DNA of 64,000 nucleotides, taken from Haliclystus octoradiatus. Its lineage: Eukaryota > Cnidaria > Staurozoa > Stauromedusae > Haliclystidae. The stretch spans positions 11,658,864 to 11,722,863 of the forward strand of contig OU744451.1 of assembly GCA_916610825.1 (NCBI GenBank), given 5' to 3'. The position numbers were made by a program, and so were the translations under genes. Shown here piece by piece: positions 34,701 through 45,127 of the stretch. Below the pieces are notes generated by a model that was not told where the DNA came from, did no database searches, and saw nothing but the letters and a program-made list of their open reading frames with translations. The first letter of the stretch is position 1. Every line of letters starts with the position of its first letter.

Positions 34701-37700
34701 GGGTAAGCAATCTGTGCACAGTGTTTTCAGTTTAGCACAAATTGTTCAAGCATGTACTTGACTTTCTCATTCAGTAAGTTACTGTTTTTGAAAATCCTTG
34801 ATCAATTTCGAAATTCTAATTTGTGATATGAAGTTTGGATTGTAATATCAATTGTTAAATCAGTCAAATTGAAGACTCTCACTAAATTGTGTTTTTGAAC
34901 CTAGATTTGCTTTGTGTTGCTATAATGATTTGGCTTCATAAATTTAAACCAATCAGATTGGTCGCATCAATTTAGTTATAATACAAAGTAAATTAGAAAA
35001 TAGCAAATTCTACCTTTCTTCCTGGTTTAAGACGAATAACTCTCAAAGCAGCTGGTACCACCATGCGTTTGACTTTGTCATATGGAGGTGGAACTCCATC
35101 AAATACCTTTAGACGGTTCAAAGCTGCCATACCACGTTTCGTCTTATGGGGGATCATTCCTCTGACTGATTTAAACAAAATACGGCTAGGAGCCCTAAAA
35201 TGATAAGGTCCACGCGATGGGTTTGAGTTCATTCGCTTACGCAAATAATCCAAGTATTTAACTGAAAATGAAAGAGAGGAATGACATTTAGTAGAAGTAG
35301 TAATAAAATATTTTTCCTTCCAGAATTCTAACTTTTCCTGTCAAACTTTTTTGAGTGATTTCGTTGTGTAAACGTTTTCATATATTGTTTTACAGTTGTT
35401 GTCATAAAAATATGATAAAACTGCATAGTTTTACTATTATGTCGAAGAAAAGAAAGCATATAATTCTTCTGACCAAAAAACTTGAATGCAACAATTTCTT
35501 TTCCTTCCTTCTGAATTTATGCCAGCCTTCTGAGACTCTCAGTCCCAGCCCCCTGCATTCACACTAGTGCAGCTTTCAGAGGCAATTTATACCTATAAAT
35601 ACGCAGGCTTGTACGTTAGACTGGTCCAAAAAAGTCGAAAGTTTGAAATGTTAAAGCACAATCCATTTTATTATTAGACTTGCTCTGAAAACAAGTTACC
35701 GCAAATTTAAAATTCATCAGACATTGGGAAGTGGACTCTCACGACCCCTCTTAATTAATATGTAAAGTTATCTTTTCTATAACATTTTTATAAATTTGAA
35801 TAGATGGCAATAAAGCTCATGACATGACTAATTTTAATTGAATTTTTAAAATATTAATATATTTATATTTCCAATAAAAATAGCAGATTCAAAGAGTTAC
35901 ATCAAAAAGCGTAGATTCCGCTGTGAAAACAGCTTCAAGGCTTGGGCAAACGATACGATTTTGTTGTACAACATCATACAACTTTTGTTGTACAACATGG
36001 CTAATCTATTGTTCTTAGTGAATAAATTCATCACCTCTGTTCGATCGATTAATTGTCATAGCTATGAAGCCTAAAATAGAACTTATTGCAATCATGTCAA
36101 CTGAAGTAAACAAAGTAATGTGAGAATCCCGTTGAGAATCACCTTAATCTTGCATAATTATGTGACATCAAACTTATTCTGATACGAGTCACGGACAGAG
36201 AAACCAAGCGATTCACACAGACCCTGTTCTTTCGTGAATGAATTGCGGTCTGTAACGCAGGCTAGGCTTCTTCTGGCCTGTTGTCAAATTCTAACAACCG
36301 ATCAACTTGTCTTTGGTTGTAGCATGATGAAGAATTGCCCCTGAAAATTCCACTTACGTTTATTTCTGTAGAAATTTCCACTGACATTGATGTCTTCACA
36401 TCGTACAACAACAATCCTTTGGCCTGGAATTGCAAAAATAATTACATTACAAGTGGTTCAGGTGAAAGGAGAATAATACATTTTACATTTATGTTCTTAC
36501 TAGGACTTTACTAGCCTTATTCAATCGCGGCCCTTTTTCTGCGGGGTGCTCCAGTGAGGGCCTAATAAAACTTTGGATTAAAAGTAGGGATGAGACGCCA
36601 ATTTTTACTAATCGGAAAATAATCGGCATCGGCAAATCAACCACTTTGTCAATCATTGAACCGATTGTTTTCAGAAAATGAAATTCAATACAAACATTTC
36701 TTTATTCAAAAATTTATTAATTTAATGTTTTGATGTCATCTTAAACTTGATTAATAGTTTATATCGCTCAGTGCAGTCGCTCTGTTTTGTTTGCATCGTT
36801 TTGTAATTCAAAACCTATTCAAAACGTTCGAATGATTCGTCATGCCACTTGACACCTATTGTTATAAAGTGAAAAAAGTCAACACATTAGCGTTGATGAA
36901 TAAAACATGTGAGCATGGTCGAATGAATAATTTTATTGAGAATGAAAAAGCGTCGGGTTTTATTTTGTAGGGACCAGTTTTAAAATAGTTTGATGTTTAA
37001 AAAATGCTTTTACAGAGATTTTATTTTTATTATTTTGGATGAAGTAAACTGGAAAGATATACGAATTATTTACGGGAAAAAGTCCCTTCGTTTAACGTTG
37101 CCCGCTTCGTTGTGTGGACAGGCAAACTTTTGCTATCATCAAATTTAATAAGCATAAAGATATTTCATTTTGTTTAATTCAGCTAATTGCAGACTTGCAT
37201 ATATAATGTAATTTCGTATTATAAACTCATGATCTACGTCTACAGTTATGTGTTTTCTCCTGCTCTTTTGTTTTCAAATTCGATTTGTTGTATTGGAAAC
37301 AATCGGCAAAAAACGATTAATCGACCGACTGTTATGACTAACCGGCGGCTAACTAATCGGCATCGAACATTGGTAAATTTCATTATCGTCTCATCCCTAA
37401 TTAAAAGGTTAATTGTTTGCATTATATTGAAGGATAGTATGCATTTTGTGGGAGTAGAATACAAAATAAGAGTAGAAAGTATCATGTTTTTCACAAAGCG
37501 ATTGCTATCGATGGCAAGTTATTCAATTTTCTTTTGGTTCGAAACTTTCAAAATGACTACCCATATTTTTGGTTTACAGTACAGTTTCAGCCTCATTCCA
37601 TCACGGCCCTCATTTCCGTGCGGCGCTCCAGTGAGGGGCTAATAAAATTAAAGGTTAAAAAATGTGCCAGAAACCAAACATATGGTGTGCCCAATCACAG

Positions 37701-40700
37701 CGCATCTTGGTATCATGTGAGTTACAGCCAGATGTTGGTTGGTTGGTCCATCGAAGAACAATACAATGAGGTGTGAACAAAATTTGAAATTTGCTAAATT
37801 CACCTAACTTAAAACATAAAGTTTACGGGATTATCTTGGATAAAATTGGAGTAACAAAAATAGAAATAATAGATTAAATTATCTTGAAGGACCTAATGAA
37901 CATTATGAAAGCCTTTTGTGGGCGTAGAATACAAAATAAAAGGAAAAACATCAAGTTTTGACGGAACAATTGCCATCGTTGGAAAATTATAAGCACTTAC
38001 GTAGGTTTGAATCTCGATTTAAATAATCAAAACCAAAGAAATATTTGCAATTAAAGATCAATTCTCCGACATACAGCATTACTCTGATTCAAAATTCCAT
38101 TTCTCCGTAAATAATTAATTAATTAAACATTAGTGCTTTATTCACCAACCAGCGCTCGATAAAACTTCACGTGATACCAAGGTGCGCTGTGATTGGGCAC
38201 ACCATATTTTTGGTTTCTGGCACACTTTTTAACCTTAAGTGTTATTAGGCCTTCATTGGAGCGCCGCGCGGAAATGAGGGCAGTGATGGAATGAGGCTAG
38301 TACAGTTTTTAACCTTCAGTTTTATTAGGTAGAGACGAATGGTCACCCTATACAGTCTCTGACGTCACATCTCCTAAACAAGTTTTTTTATCTGGAGTCA
38401 AATCCGAAATAATATTTGAAAGATCTTGTCGAACTGTCATGGCGATAAAACAGTTAATCTAACAACTGTCACCAACTTTGAATTTATTTACAATCAAATT
38501 TTTATTATATATTTTGCAATTTTTTGATGTGCTACTTTATTGAACCTTGCATCAATATTGTGGATATTAAGTTTTATATGATGTACAAGTAATTCGTCAG
38601 TTATTTATTTGCAACAATTTTTCACTGATAAGTATTCAAGCAATTGTAACAAAATGATACAGTGTTTACATTTCACTTTAGTTTTTGTTTTGAAATAAAT
38701 TGATTCGTGAATCGTGATCCCCACAAAAAAGATGGCGTGTTTAAGTTTTGACATAAATCAAACAAGTATCAAATTATGAATCAGATATTTTCGAGTAAAG
38801 ATGTTAGTTTAATTTATCTCACTATCGATTGTTATTGGAGAGAAGTAACACTGTGTTGTCATAGGCATTATGGTCAAATACATTTTAAATGTTATAAATA
38901 TCCGTGAAATATTGGTTACAGAAGCTGTAAAACACGCATGCATCGAAATCGCCTTGCGGTCATAAATACAGATGAAGGTAAACAAATTATCGAAATAAAA
39001 CATTTTTACCTTGAGGAAGTAATGAATTTTCCACATAAACAACTCAAGCACACATTGGAAAGATATACTTGAAGGATAATTAGCTTTAAATTACGTTTTC
39101 TGTTGAACGTCTGATGATAACATGGTTTTGAAGGACGAACGAAGAATCACCACAATAACAAAACGAAGCGCTGTCTTCTCCAGCTTGAATATACATTTTT
39201 TTCATATAGAGACAACAATAATTTTGTTCAGAATGACTGCCAGTATGTTTAGGAACAGTTTGATGTAACTTTTATTCTGTTTATGAAATGTTTAATATTA
39301 TTTATAAATAAAAACTCCATCCTCGTTCTTCCAGACGCCATTTTGTTTACAACATGCTTCGAAGTAAAAATTCAATGTTACCTAAATTGATCAGATCATG
39401 ACTAAATCACGTGAAAGAAGGTTCCCCTGAAAGCTGATATTCTACTGGTTAATTTGAGCAGAAGAATTTGAAGGGGAAGTCCCTTATCAATTGTTTCTGA
39501 AGCAATTGAATGACGCGCATTTTGAAAACGAGTATAGTCATGGACGGCGTGTGGTGCGGGTGTTGGTGAAAACGAGTATACCCGTGGACGGCAGCATAAG
39601 TGTTAAATAAAGCCGAAAACATTATTTGTAGAAATTAGAGATAATATCTTGCTATAATAGACTTGACAATAGTCCAATCTGTAGGCATTAATTGTTACGT
39701 CGCTTTCTAAATTCTGTCTTCATAATCAGCCTTACAAATAAATTAAATAATAATACGTAGCATCAGTACAGCAAGATATCCCATTCTACAAAACTCAAAT
39801 CCATCGACAACAAATACAAGTAATCTTTTTAATAATAATTCCAAATCAATTGGCGGTTTTGTGACAAAATAAAATGAACGACATTTGTTAAACTAATGAA
39901 CCGCCATCTCTGACCGCCATGTCAGTCAAATAGTTTGATTGAGTTGTGAGTGAATTCGGATTTGACGAGATTCAATGGAATACAATCCTAAGGGTAGTCT
40001 CGTTTAGGAGATGAAACGTCAGAGACTGTATGGGGTGACCATTCGTCTCTACCGTTTTATTAGGCCCTCATTGGAGAAGGGCTGGGAAGGAAAGAGGCTA
40101 GGACTTTACTACGATTTAGATGGAGACGATAAAAAGCAATGGAGAATAAATATTCGACTTGGTTACCCGTAGGGAAGCCGGATGCCATTTTCAAAATGAT
40201 AGCCGTTCAGCAATCCATTTGCGCATGTGTAATTCTCTTTCGAGGCAACAAGGTGCAAAATTGATTCAACAAAGAAGTTTTCCTGATTTATTCAAACTTC
40301 AAACAAATCAACAAACTATTAGTTAATTATATTTTTTAAAGTCAAATCCATGGTAGCCTAAGGAGGATCTAAATCAAAGAGCACTTGTTTATTTTTGTTT
40401 TGATTAAAGTTAGGCTTTGCAATACTCCTTGTATTTTTTACAAAGAAATATTGAGAAGAATCGCATTGAAATTTGTTAATTGTGTTTCGAGTGTTAATTT
40501 CAAATTTTTCCCTTGAAGATAGCTAGCCTACAAGATTTGACTCCAAATCCAACGATATGATCTTGTCGCTGTAATTTATCATTCCAAAACAGATTCCTTT
40601 TCATCTGGAAACATTAATATTTCAGATTTCCAAGGTATTCAATCATAAAATCCAACGAAGAAACCACCAAGTTGTGTGACTTGCCACGGCTATCATTTTG

Positions 40701-43700
40701 AAAATGCCGTGCGGTAACCGAATGGCTATACACTCCGTTAAATATTTTAATTACAATTAAATTCAACAGTTTCTTACCAGTTAACAAGCATTTAGCAATT
40801 GTGGCAGCAAGGCGCCCCAATAAGTGCCCAGCACCATCAATAACGACAACCTATTAAATCAGACAGGAGTCATACATAATTTCTATTAACATACAACAAA
40901 CACAAGATCACAAACGTTAGACATGAACTGAAATTAAGAGCTAAATCACTTCTTATAGCTCGTTAAGTTATTGACTACGCAATTTTGAAAGGCCATTTAA
41001 AACAAAATTCTGGTTTTTAAGGATTTGTAAAGAATTCCCACACTAATTCAAACATTTCAAACAATATGCTGGGTAGATTCAAGCCAGATAGGAAGCTTAT
41101 ATTAATATTAGATTTGGAACTACAATTAATTGATGCATGATGAATTATTAAATGTTTCCTCATGTAACATTCAGTGCATTTCTTCCATAGCAAGCAAGAC
41201 TCTTGTATAGGGATGCACCAAAATTCGGTTCGGCCGAAATATTTCCGGTTTTTCGGCCTCTTGGCCGAAATTTCGGTTGTTTCGGTTATTCCGGCCAGTT
41301 TTTTTTGAACAAGTAAAATGTAGCCAATAATCATGTTTGGTTATCTAAATCAAGACAATGTTCGATTCTATATTTCTTTCAATGCACCATAAAGTCTTCG
41401 ATAGGAAAATAACAAGGATTCTTGCGGATCGCAGCCATCATCAAGTTTTGCCTCATTTTTAAGTCATCCTCGTTTTCAAAAATCCACCTGACCATGTGCT
41501 CAAAAAATTTCGGCCATGATTTTTTTCGTAAAATTATGCCTGGATGTATTTATTTTTGACTAATATATAATATTTAGAGTATTGTTTTCTATAAAATTAA
41601 ATCAATGATGTGAAGAAACAGGTGGATTAATTTAATTGTATATTTATTGTTCTCAATGAAATTAAGTGTTATTCAAAATGGATTTCTTCACAAGGCAAAA
41701 GGAAATACTAGTAGATCGAGGAGAAATTAAATTGTTTGTCATGGCATGATCTAAACACATGATCTGAAAATCCCCAGGAAAAGCATCATTATTTATCTTG
41801 TGTTGCTAGGCAGTTAGTTACTTACTTTGTTTTCAAAAACATTTTGCATACTAATGTAACATAAATGATTTTAACTCAGATTTAGTTGAAATATTCAAAA
41901 CAAGAGGACAAAAATCGGCCGAAATAAAACCGAAATTTCGGCTAAAAAAACCGAAACTGTATTATTTCCGTGATGGCCGAAACGACGTTTCGGTGCATCT
42001 CTACTCTTGTGTCATTGACTGGCATGGATAGTTCTTGACACTTATGGAGCCAAGCAGTTTGGCACTGCCCGCCCACCACAGGCCAACTGGTTTTCATGTG
42101 GCGTTTCGAAAAATGTTGACGAAATTTTACTTTCATTTTAATGCACTTTATATTTTATTTAGAAGTTCAAATTTTATAGCATGTGTGTGAAATTGTGCCA
42201 AATAACATGAAACATTGCATAAATGAAACGTAGTAGAAACATTGCATAAATTAAACGTAGTAACAACAGTTCTCAATGATTTATTAATGTAAACAGGTTA
42301 CCATTTCTATATTTTTGCCAATGATACATTACTCGATTGATCTGATGATATATTGAGCTTCGCAGATAGCAAATATGAAGCCGTCAGTGTTGTAAATACT
42401 CGTTACTAAAGTAACGCGCTACTCGTTACTTTTGGAGTAATTTTAGGAGTAATTAGTTACCTTTTTGAGAAAAGTAATAAGTAATCTAATTGATAACTTT
42501 TTGAAGTAACGAGTATTATTTGAGAGAAAGTAATTGACGTTACTTTTCAAATTACTTTTATGATTACAAAATATTTGCTTTGTTGTCTTGTGATAATTTT
42601 CAAAGGCGTTGCTGTCACTAAGTTCCGCTTTTTATTGTTCATTCTGTGATGCAATCTCACATTATTTGCAGCTTTCACGAGAGCTATTCAAACCAGGTGA
42701 ATTGTGTGATATATGACCAATAAACGCTATCCCATAACCTATTCTTCTCTGATCTGACATTGTTCTGTTTATCAATAGATTCAACAGTTTTTCACTTTTT
42801 ATTTGAGTGAGTTTCGAATATTGAAAAGATGATGTAAAATTTATGGCTATATGAATAGATTGATCCGACAAAATAAAACATTTTGATAAATCAAATGAAA
42901 CCATTTATTTGGCAACCTTATTAAAAATTTTTCAACGTCAATTTATCTTCTGCTGCAGTCACCAATATTAAATTAATATTATTAATTCGATCGTTCCCCT
43001 TCGTAAAAAACAAGATGGCCGCCAGGATTGTCAAAACGAGACATGTCATTATCGAAAGGGAGGCAATATCTTTTGTTTCGCAAGTTAAAGTAATCATGAA
43101 GTAATTAGTAATTAATTACTTTTTTTGGGAAAGTAATTAGTAATTGTAATCAATTACTTTTTAGGCTGAAGTAATTAGTAATGTAATTAGTTACTTTTGA
43201 GGAAAAGTAATTTGTAATGTAATTTATTACTTTTCAAAAGTAATTCTCACATCACTGGAAGCCGTATAAGTTAACATTGTTTTATGTTCAGAAAACTGCT
43301 GTTGTTATCTGGCCTTGTCTGTTTATATCACTCAAAAATCAAATTCTTTGTCAAATAAGAAAATTAAAAAAGAAATTAATAGATAAATACGTTGTAAACA
43401 TTTTTCTATACCAATCATATGAAATAAACAACATTGAAAGGCATATTTAACTTGAACATTGATCAATGTACCGCATTGAAAAATGCGCCAAACAATCGAA
43501 GTGAACACAAAGCATAACATGACATTTTCAACTTCTAAAATCGTCCTGCCATAACCATATCCTCCCAGAAAACATAAAATAGCATCCAATTTTGTTGTTG
43601 ATTCGATTGGTGAACTTTAAAATCGTTTCTTGGAACAATTTGTTACTGTTTTGTTAGTTTTTAGTTTTATCAGTAACCATCCTTTGCGTCGCCATTTTTT

Positions 43701-44061
43701 TTCGATCTCTGTCTTGACAAAATTTGAAACTTTCATAAAATAGTCGAATCACGTGAATGAAGGTTTCCTGAATAGCTGAAGTTCTATTGGTTAAAACATA
43801 CAACAGACTTTAGCAAGGGAGTTCCCCTTTTTCTGATTTTCAAGCCCTTCAAAGCCCTGTAGCGTGAAAACGTATATGTATGTGATTGGCCTGTGGCGGG
43901 GGTGCGCCTGAAAACCTATATCTACGTGATTGGCACGATAAGTGTTAATAACCCAATTAAAAGTTGGATGTGTACGATTAATCCAAAATAGAGTGCTAAA
44001 CCCTGCAGACCGACCAGAGGCTGAGATCAGAGAAAACTGCACACCTCACCATAACATTCAT
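31769..44061 (-). CDS. RPL13A: Ribosomal protein uL13 (RPL13A), large-subunit protein
   Basis: Minus-strand exons 40778-40850, 36358-36423, 35014-35261, 34307-34429 and 31769-31849 join in matching phases into 196 codons plus stop. They start [16 protein letters not shown] and run through [67 protein letters not shown] and [12 protein letters not shown]. This is the universally conserved uL13 fold, an assembly and structural protein of the 60S subunit. A 12-base first exon at 44050-44061 (MNVM, donor GTGAGG, phase 0) would give 200 residues against about 203 in human; that exon is tentative because it is so small. Its acceptor partner at 40851 is taatag. The gene is 12 kb for 200 codons because its introns are packed with DNA transposons (32443-34209, 36503-40109, 41200-42011, 42377-43265). 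In mammals these introns host C/D snoRNAs; I found none with certainty. Confidence 0.95.
32443..34209. mobile_element. 1.76-kb TIR element with TA target duplication and internal triplication
   Basis: Ends GGGCTCCGCGCCGA (from 32445) and ...TCGGCGCGGAGCCC (to 34207) are perfect inverted repeats at the tips, continuing imperfectly with gcattgtgggat / atcccataattcattgc. TA lies on both sides, as for Tc1/mariner-type and related families. Inside, a ~170-bp segment repeats three times in tandem (about 32600-33130; each with tggctcgaatgcaacttgga or close to it). No transposase. It sits in the last RPL13A intron. Confidence 0.8.
36577..37407. mobile_element. Non-autonomous hAT element (815 bp), 8-bp target duplication
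   Basis: ATTAAAAG at 36577-36584 and 37400-37407 flanks ends TAGGGATGAGACG and CGTCTCATCCCTA, perfect 13-bp inverted repeats. Tip sequence and 8-bp duplication are typical of hAT. The subterminal regions carry repeated aatcggcatcg words. No transposase. Confidence 0.92.
37579..38308. mobile_element. MULE-like MITE (712 bp) nested in its own family, 9-bp target duplication
   Basis: GTACAGTTT flanks it at 37579-37587 and 38300-38308. The ends CAGCCTCATTCCATCAC and GTGATGGAATGAGGCTA are inverted, and pairing runs on for about 120 bp (ccagaaaccaaa, tggtgtgcccaatcacagcg). Its tips match those of the 36503-40109 element. Confidence 0.9.
38319..40062. mobile_element. 1.73-kb MULE-like element, 9-bp target duplication
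   Basis: GTTTTATTA flanks it at 38319-38327 and 40054-40062. The ends GGTAGAGACGAATGGTCACC and its inverse pair for about 55 bp (cagtctctgacgtcacatctccta). It split the right end of the older 36503-40109 element, whose sequence resumes exactly after the second duplication. The interior includes 39400-39620, related to 43730-43960. No transposase frame. Confidence 0.92.
41200..42011. mobile_element. Non-autonomous hAT element (796 bp) in RPL13A intron 1
   Basis: Ends TAGGGATGCACCAAAATTCGG and ...CGTTTCGGTGCATCTCTA are inverted. The flanks CTCTTGTA (41200-41207) and CTCTTGTG (42004-42011) match at 7 of 8 bases. TTTCGG/CCGAAA words cluster at both ends, as expected of transposase-binding subterminal repeats. 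Confidence 0.87.
42377..43265. mobile_element. Non-autonomous hAT element (873 bp), perfect 8-bp target duplication
   Basis: GAAGCCGT at 42377-42384 and 43258-43265 flanks ends CAGTGTTGTAAATACTCG and ...CTCACATCACTG. Many copies of gtaattagtaat / gttacttttc words fill both ends, the AGTAACG-rich subterminal style of many animal hAT elements. No transposase. Confidence 0.93.
43640..43970. repeat. Repeat related to the interior of the 38319-40062 element
   Basis: aatcacgtgaa(t/a)gaaggtt...ctgaa.agctga...ttct(a)ttggttaa and the following gggg-rich stretch to 'ataagtgttaa' match 39400-39620 with clear divergence. It lies within the candidate RPL13A first intron. Confidence 0.7.
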
Positions 44062-45127
44062 TGTTTCAATATTGGAGCCTTCTGAAAACATTGTAAGGTT
44101 TAACAATAGTCTAGAAGTAGCTTAATGGAAATATTACATTTAAACATCACAAACCTTGCTTGCAATGTAAGCATGTAAACTACTATCAAGTATTGGAGGA
44201 GAGAATAATGGAGAAGGCTTGTTATGGTAAAAGTTCATGGATAAACAATACTATTGTTACAATAGCGAAAATGTGTAGGCTATTTTAAGTTGAAAGAATT
44301 GACTAGAGATATGCGGAGCGGAGGCTTGATGAGAATGAGAAGGCTACACTATCTCATACTCTCATGATATCTTAGCATAATCCGGGATGTGGAACTAGCC
44401 AACCAAGAGTACGAACTGCCATAGATAATGTTGACAATTGTGGTTATTTCGGCTAACATTCATTTGTGCAATGTCCGTAGGACTACATTCGTCATTATAC
44501 ATATGGTTGGCGATTTCAAAACACTAATTTTTGTTCATTGATACGCAACGGAGCTATCTCAAACTTGAAGGAACTTATGGCCTATACCAAGTCTGTTGTT
44601 TGATTTACTTAAATGTGGCACACATTGTATATATATGGATAAAATGACGCTATAATTTGCTCTTGCTAACCTTTTCAAAACCCATTATGGCGGACAGGAG
44701 CAAAAGACCCAATCCTCGTGGATTTTTGCTGAAGTCTTGATCGCTAGATCCAGTGCTCTAAACAAGACTAGTTCCCAGACCTAAGGGTTTGCGTGACCCA
44801 ATCAAGTCTGCGCAGAGTCTGCGGAGATATAGTCGCTGGTTTATGGTATGTTTTCAACAACTTTAAGCTAAAACATCTATTATGAATTGAGAAAAACAAT
44901 CATTAAACCCACCAACTTGAAGTGTACTTAAATTGATGAGTTAAATTTTCCTTTTTTTTAAGCTTCTGACTTCTGAGATCATTCTGAGATAAAGTAATAG
45001 TTTTCAAGTTTCGAAACCTGCCTCGTATGTGAGTTGCGGGGGGCTGCCATAACTCTTTTCCAGTCACGAATTACGTATCTTTACTCCGCCACACTGATGA
45101 GAACGTAAACAGACTTTGCTACAAACA
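44062..45127. promoter_or_regulatory. Head-to-head upstream region of RPL13A and the BTB gene
   Basis: RPL13A (minus) and the BTB-BACK-PHR gene (plus) diverge from this ~1-kb interval, so it probably holds both promoters. At 44691 a plus-strand cattATGGCGGACAGG resembles a YY1-type site and opens a 17-codon frame, which could be an upstream ORF of the BTB gene. No TATA box stands out. Confidence 0.4.

Larger units (their letters stand above)
36503..40109. mobile_element. Outer MULE-like element with 9-bp target duplication, host of three nested elements
   Basis: GGACTTTAC flanks it at 36503-36511 and 40101-40109. The ends TAGCCTTATTC... and ...AGAGGCTA are inverted, followed by gtgctccagtgagggccta against taggccctcattggaga. 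The 9-bp duplication fits the Mutator (MULE) superfamily. Inside are a hAT-like element (36577-37407), a member of its own family (37579-38308) and another 9-bp-duplication element (38319-40062). Removing them leaves a body of only a few hundred bases, so this was a MITE. It sits in RPL13A intron 2. Confidence 0.85.

Noticed and set aside
31850..40777. C/D-box snoRNAs in RPL13A introns, as in mammals
   Set aside because: I found a C-box-like ggtgatgaa near 36040 on the minus strand but no properly spaced D box with a closing stem, so none is called.
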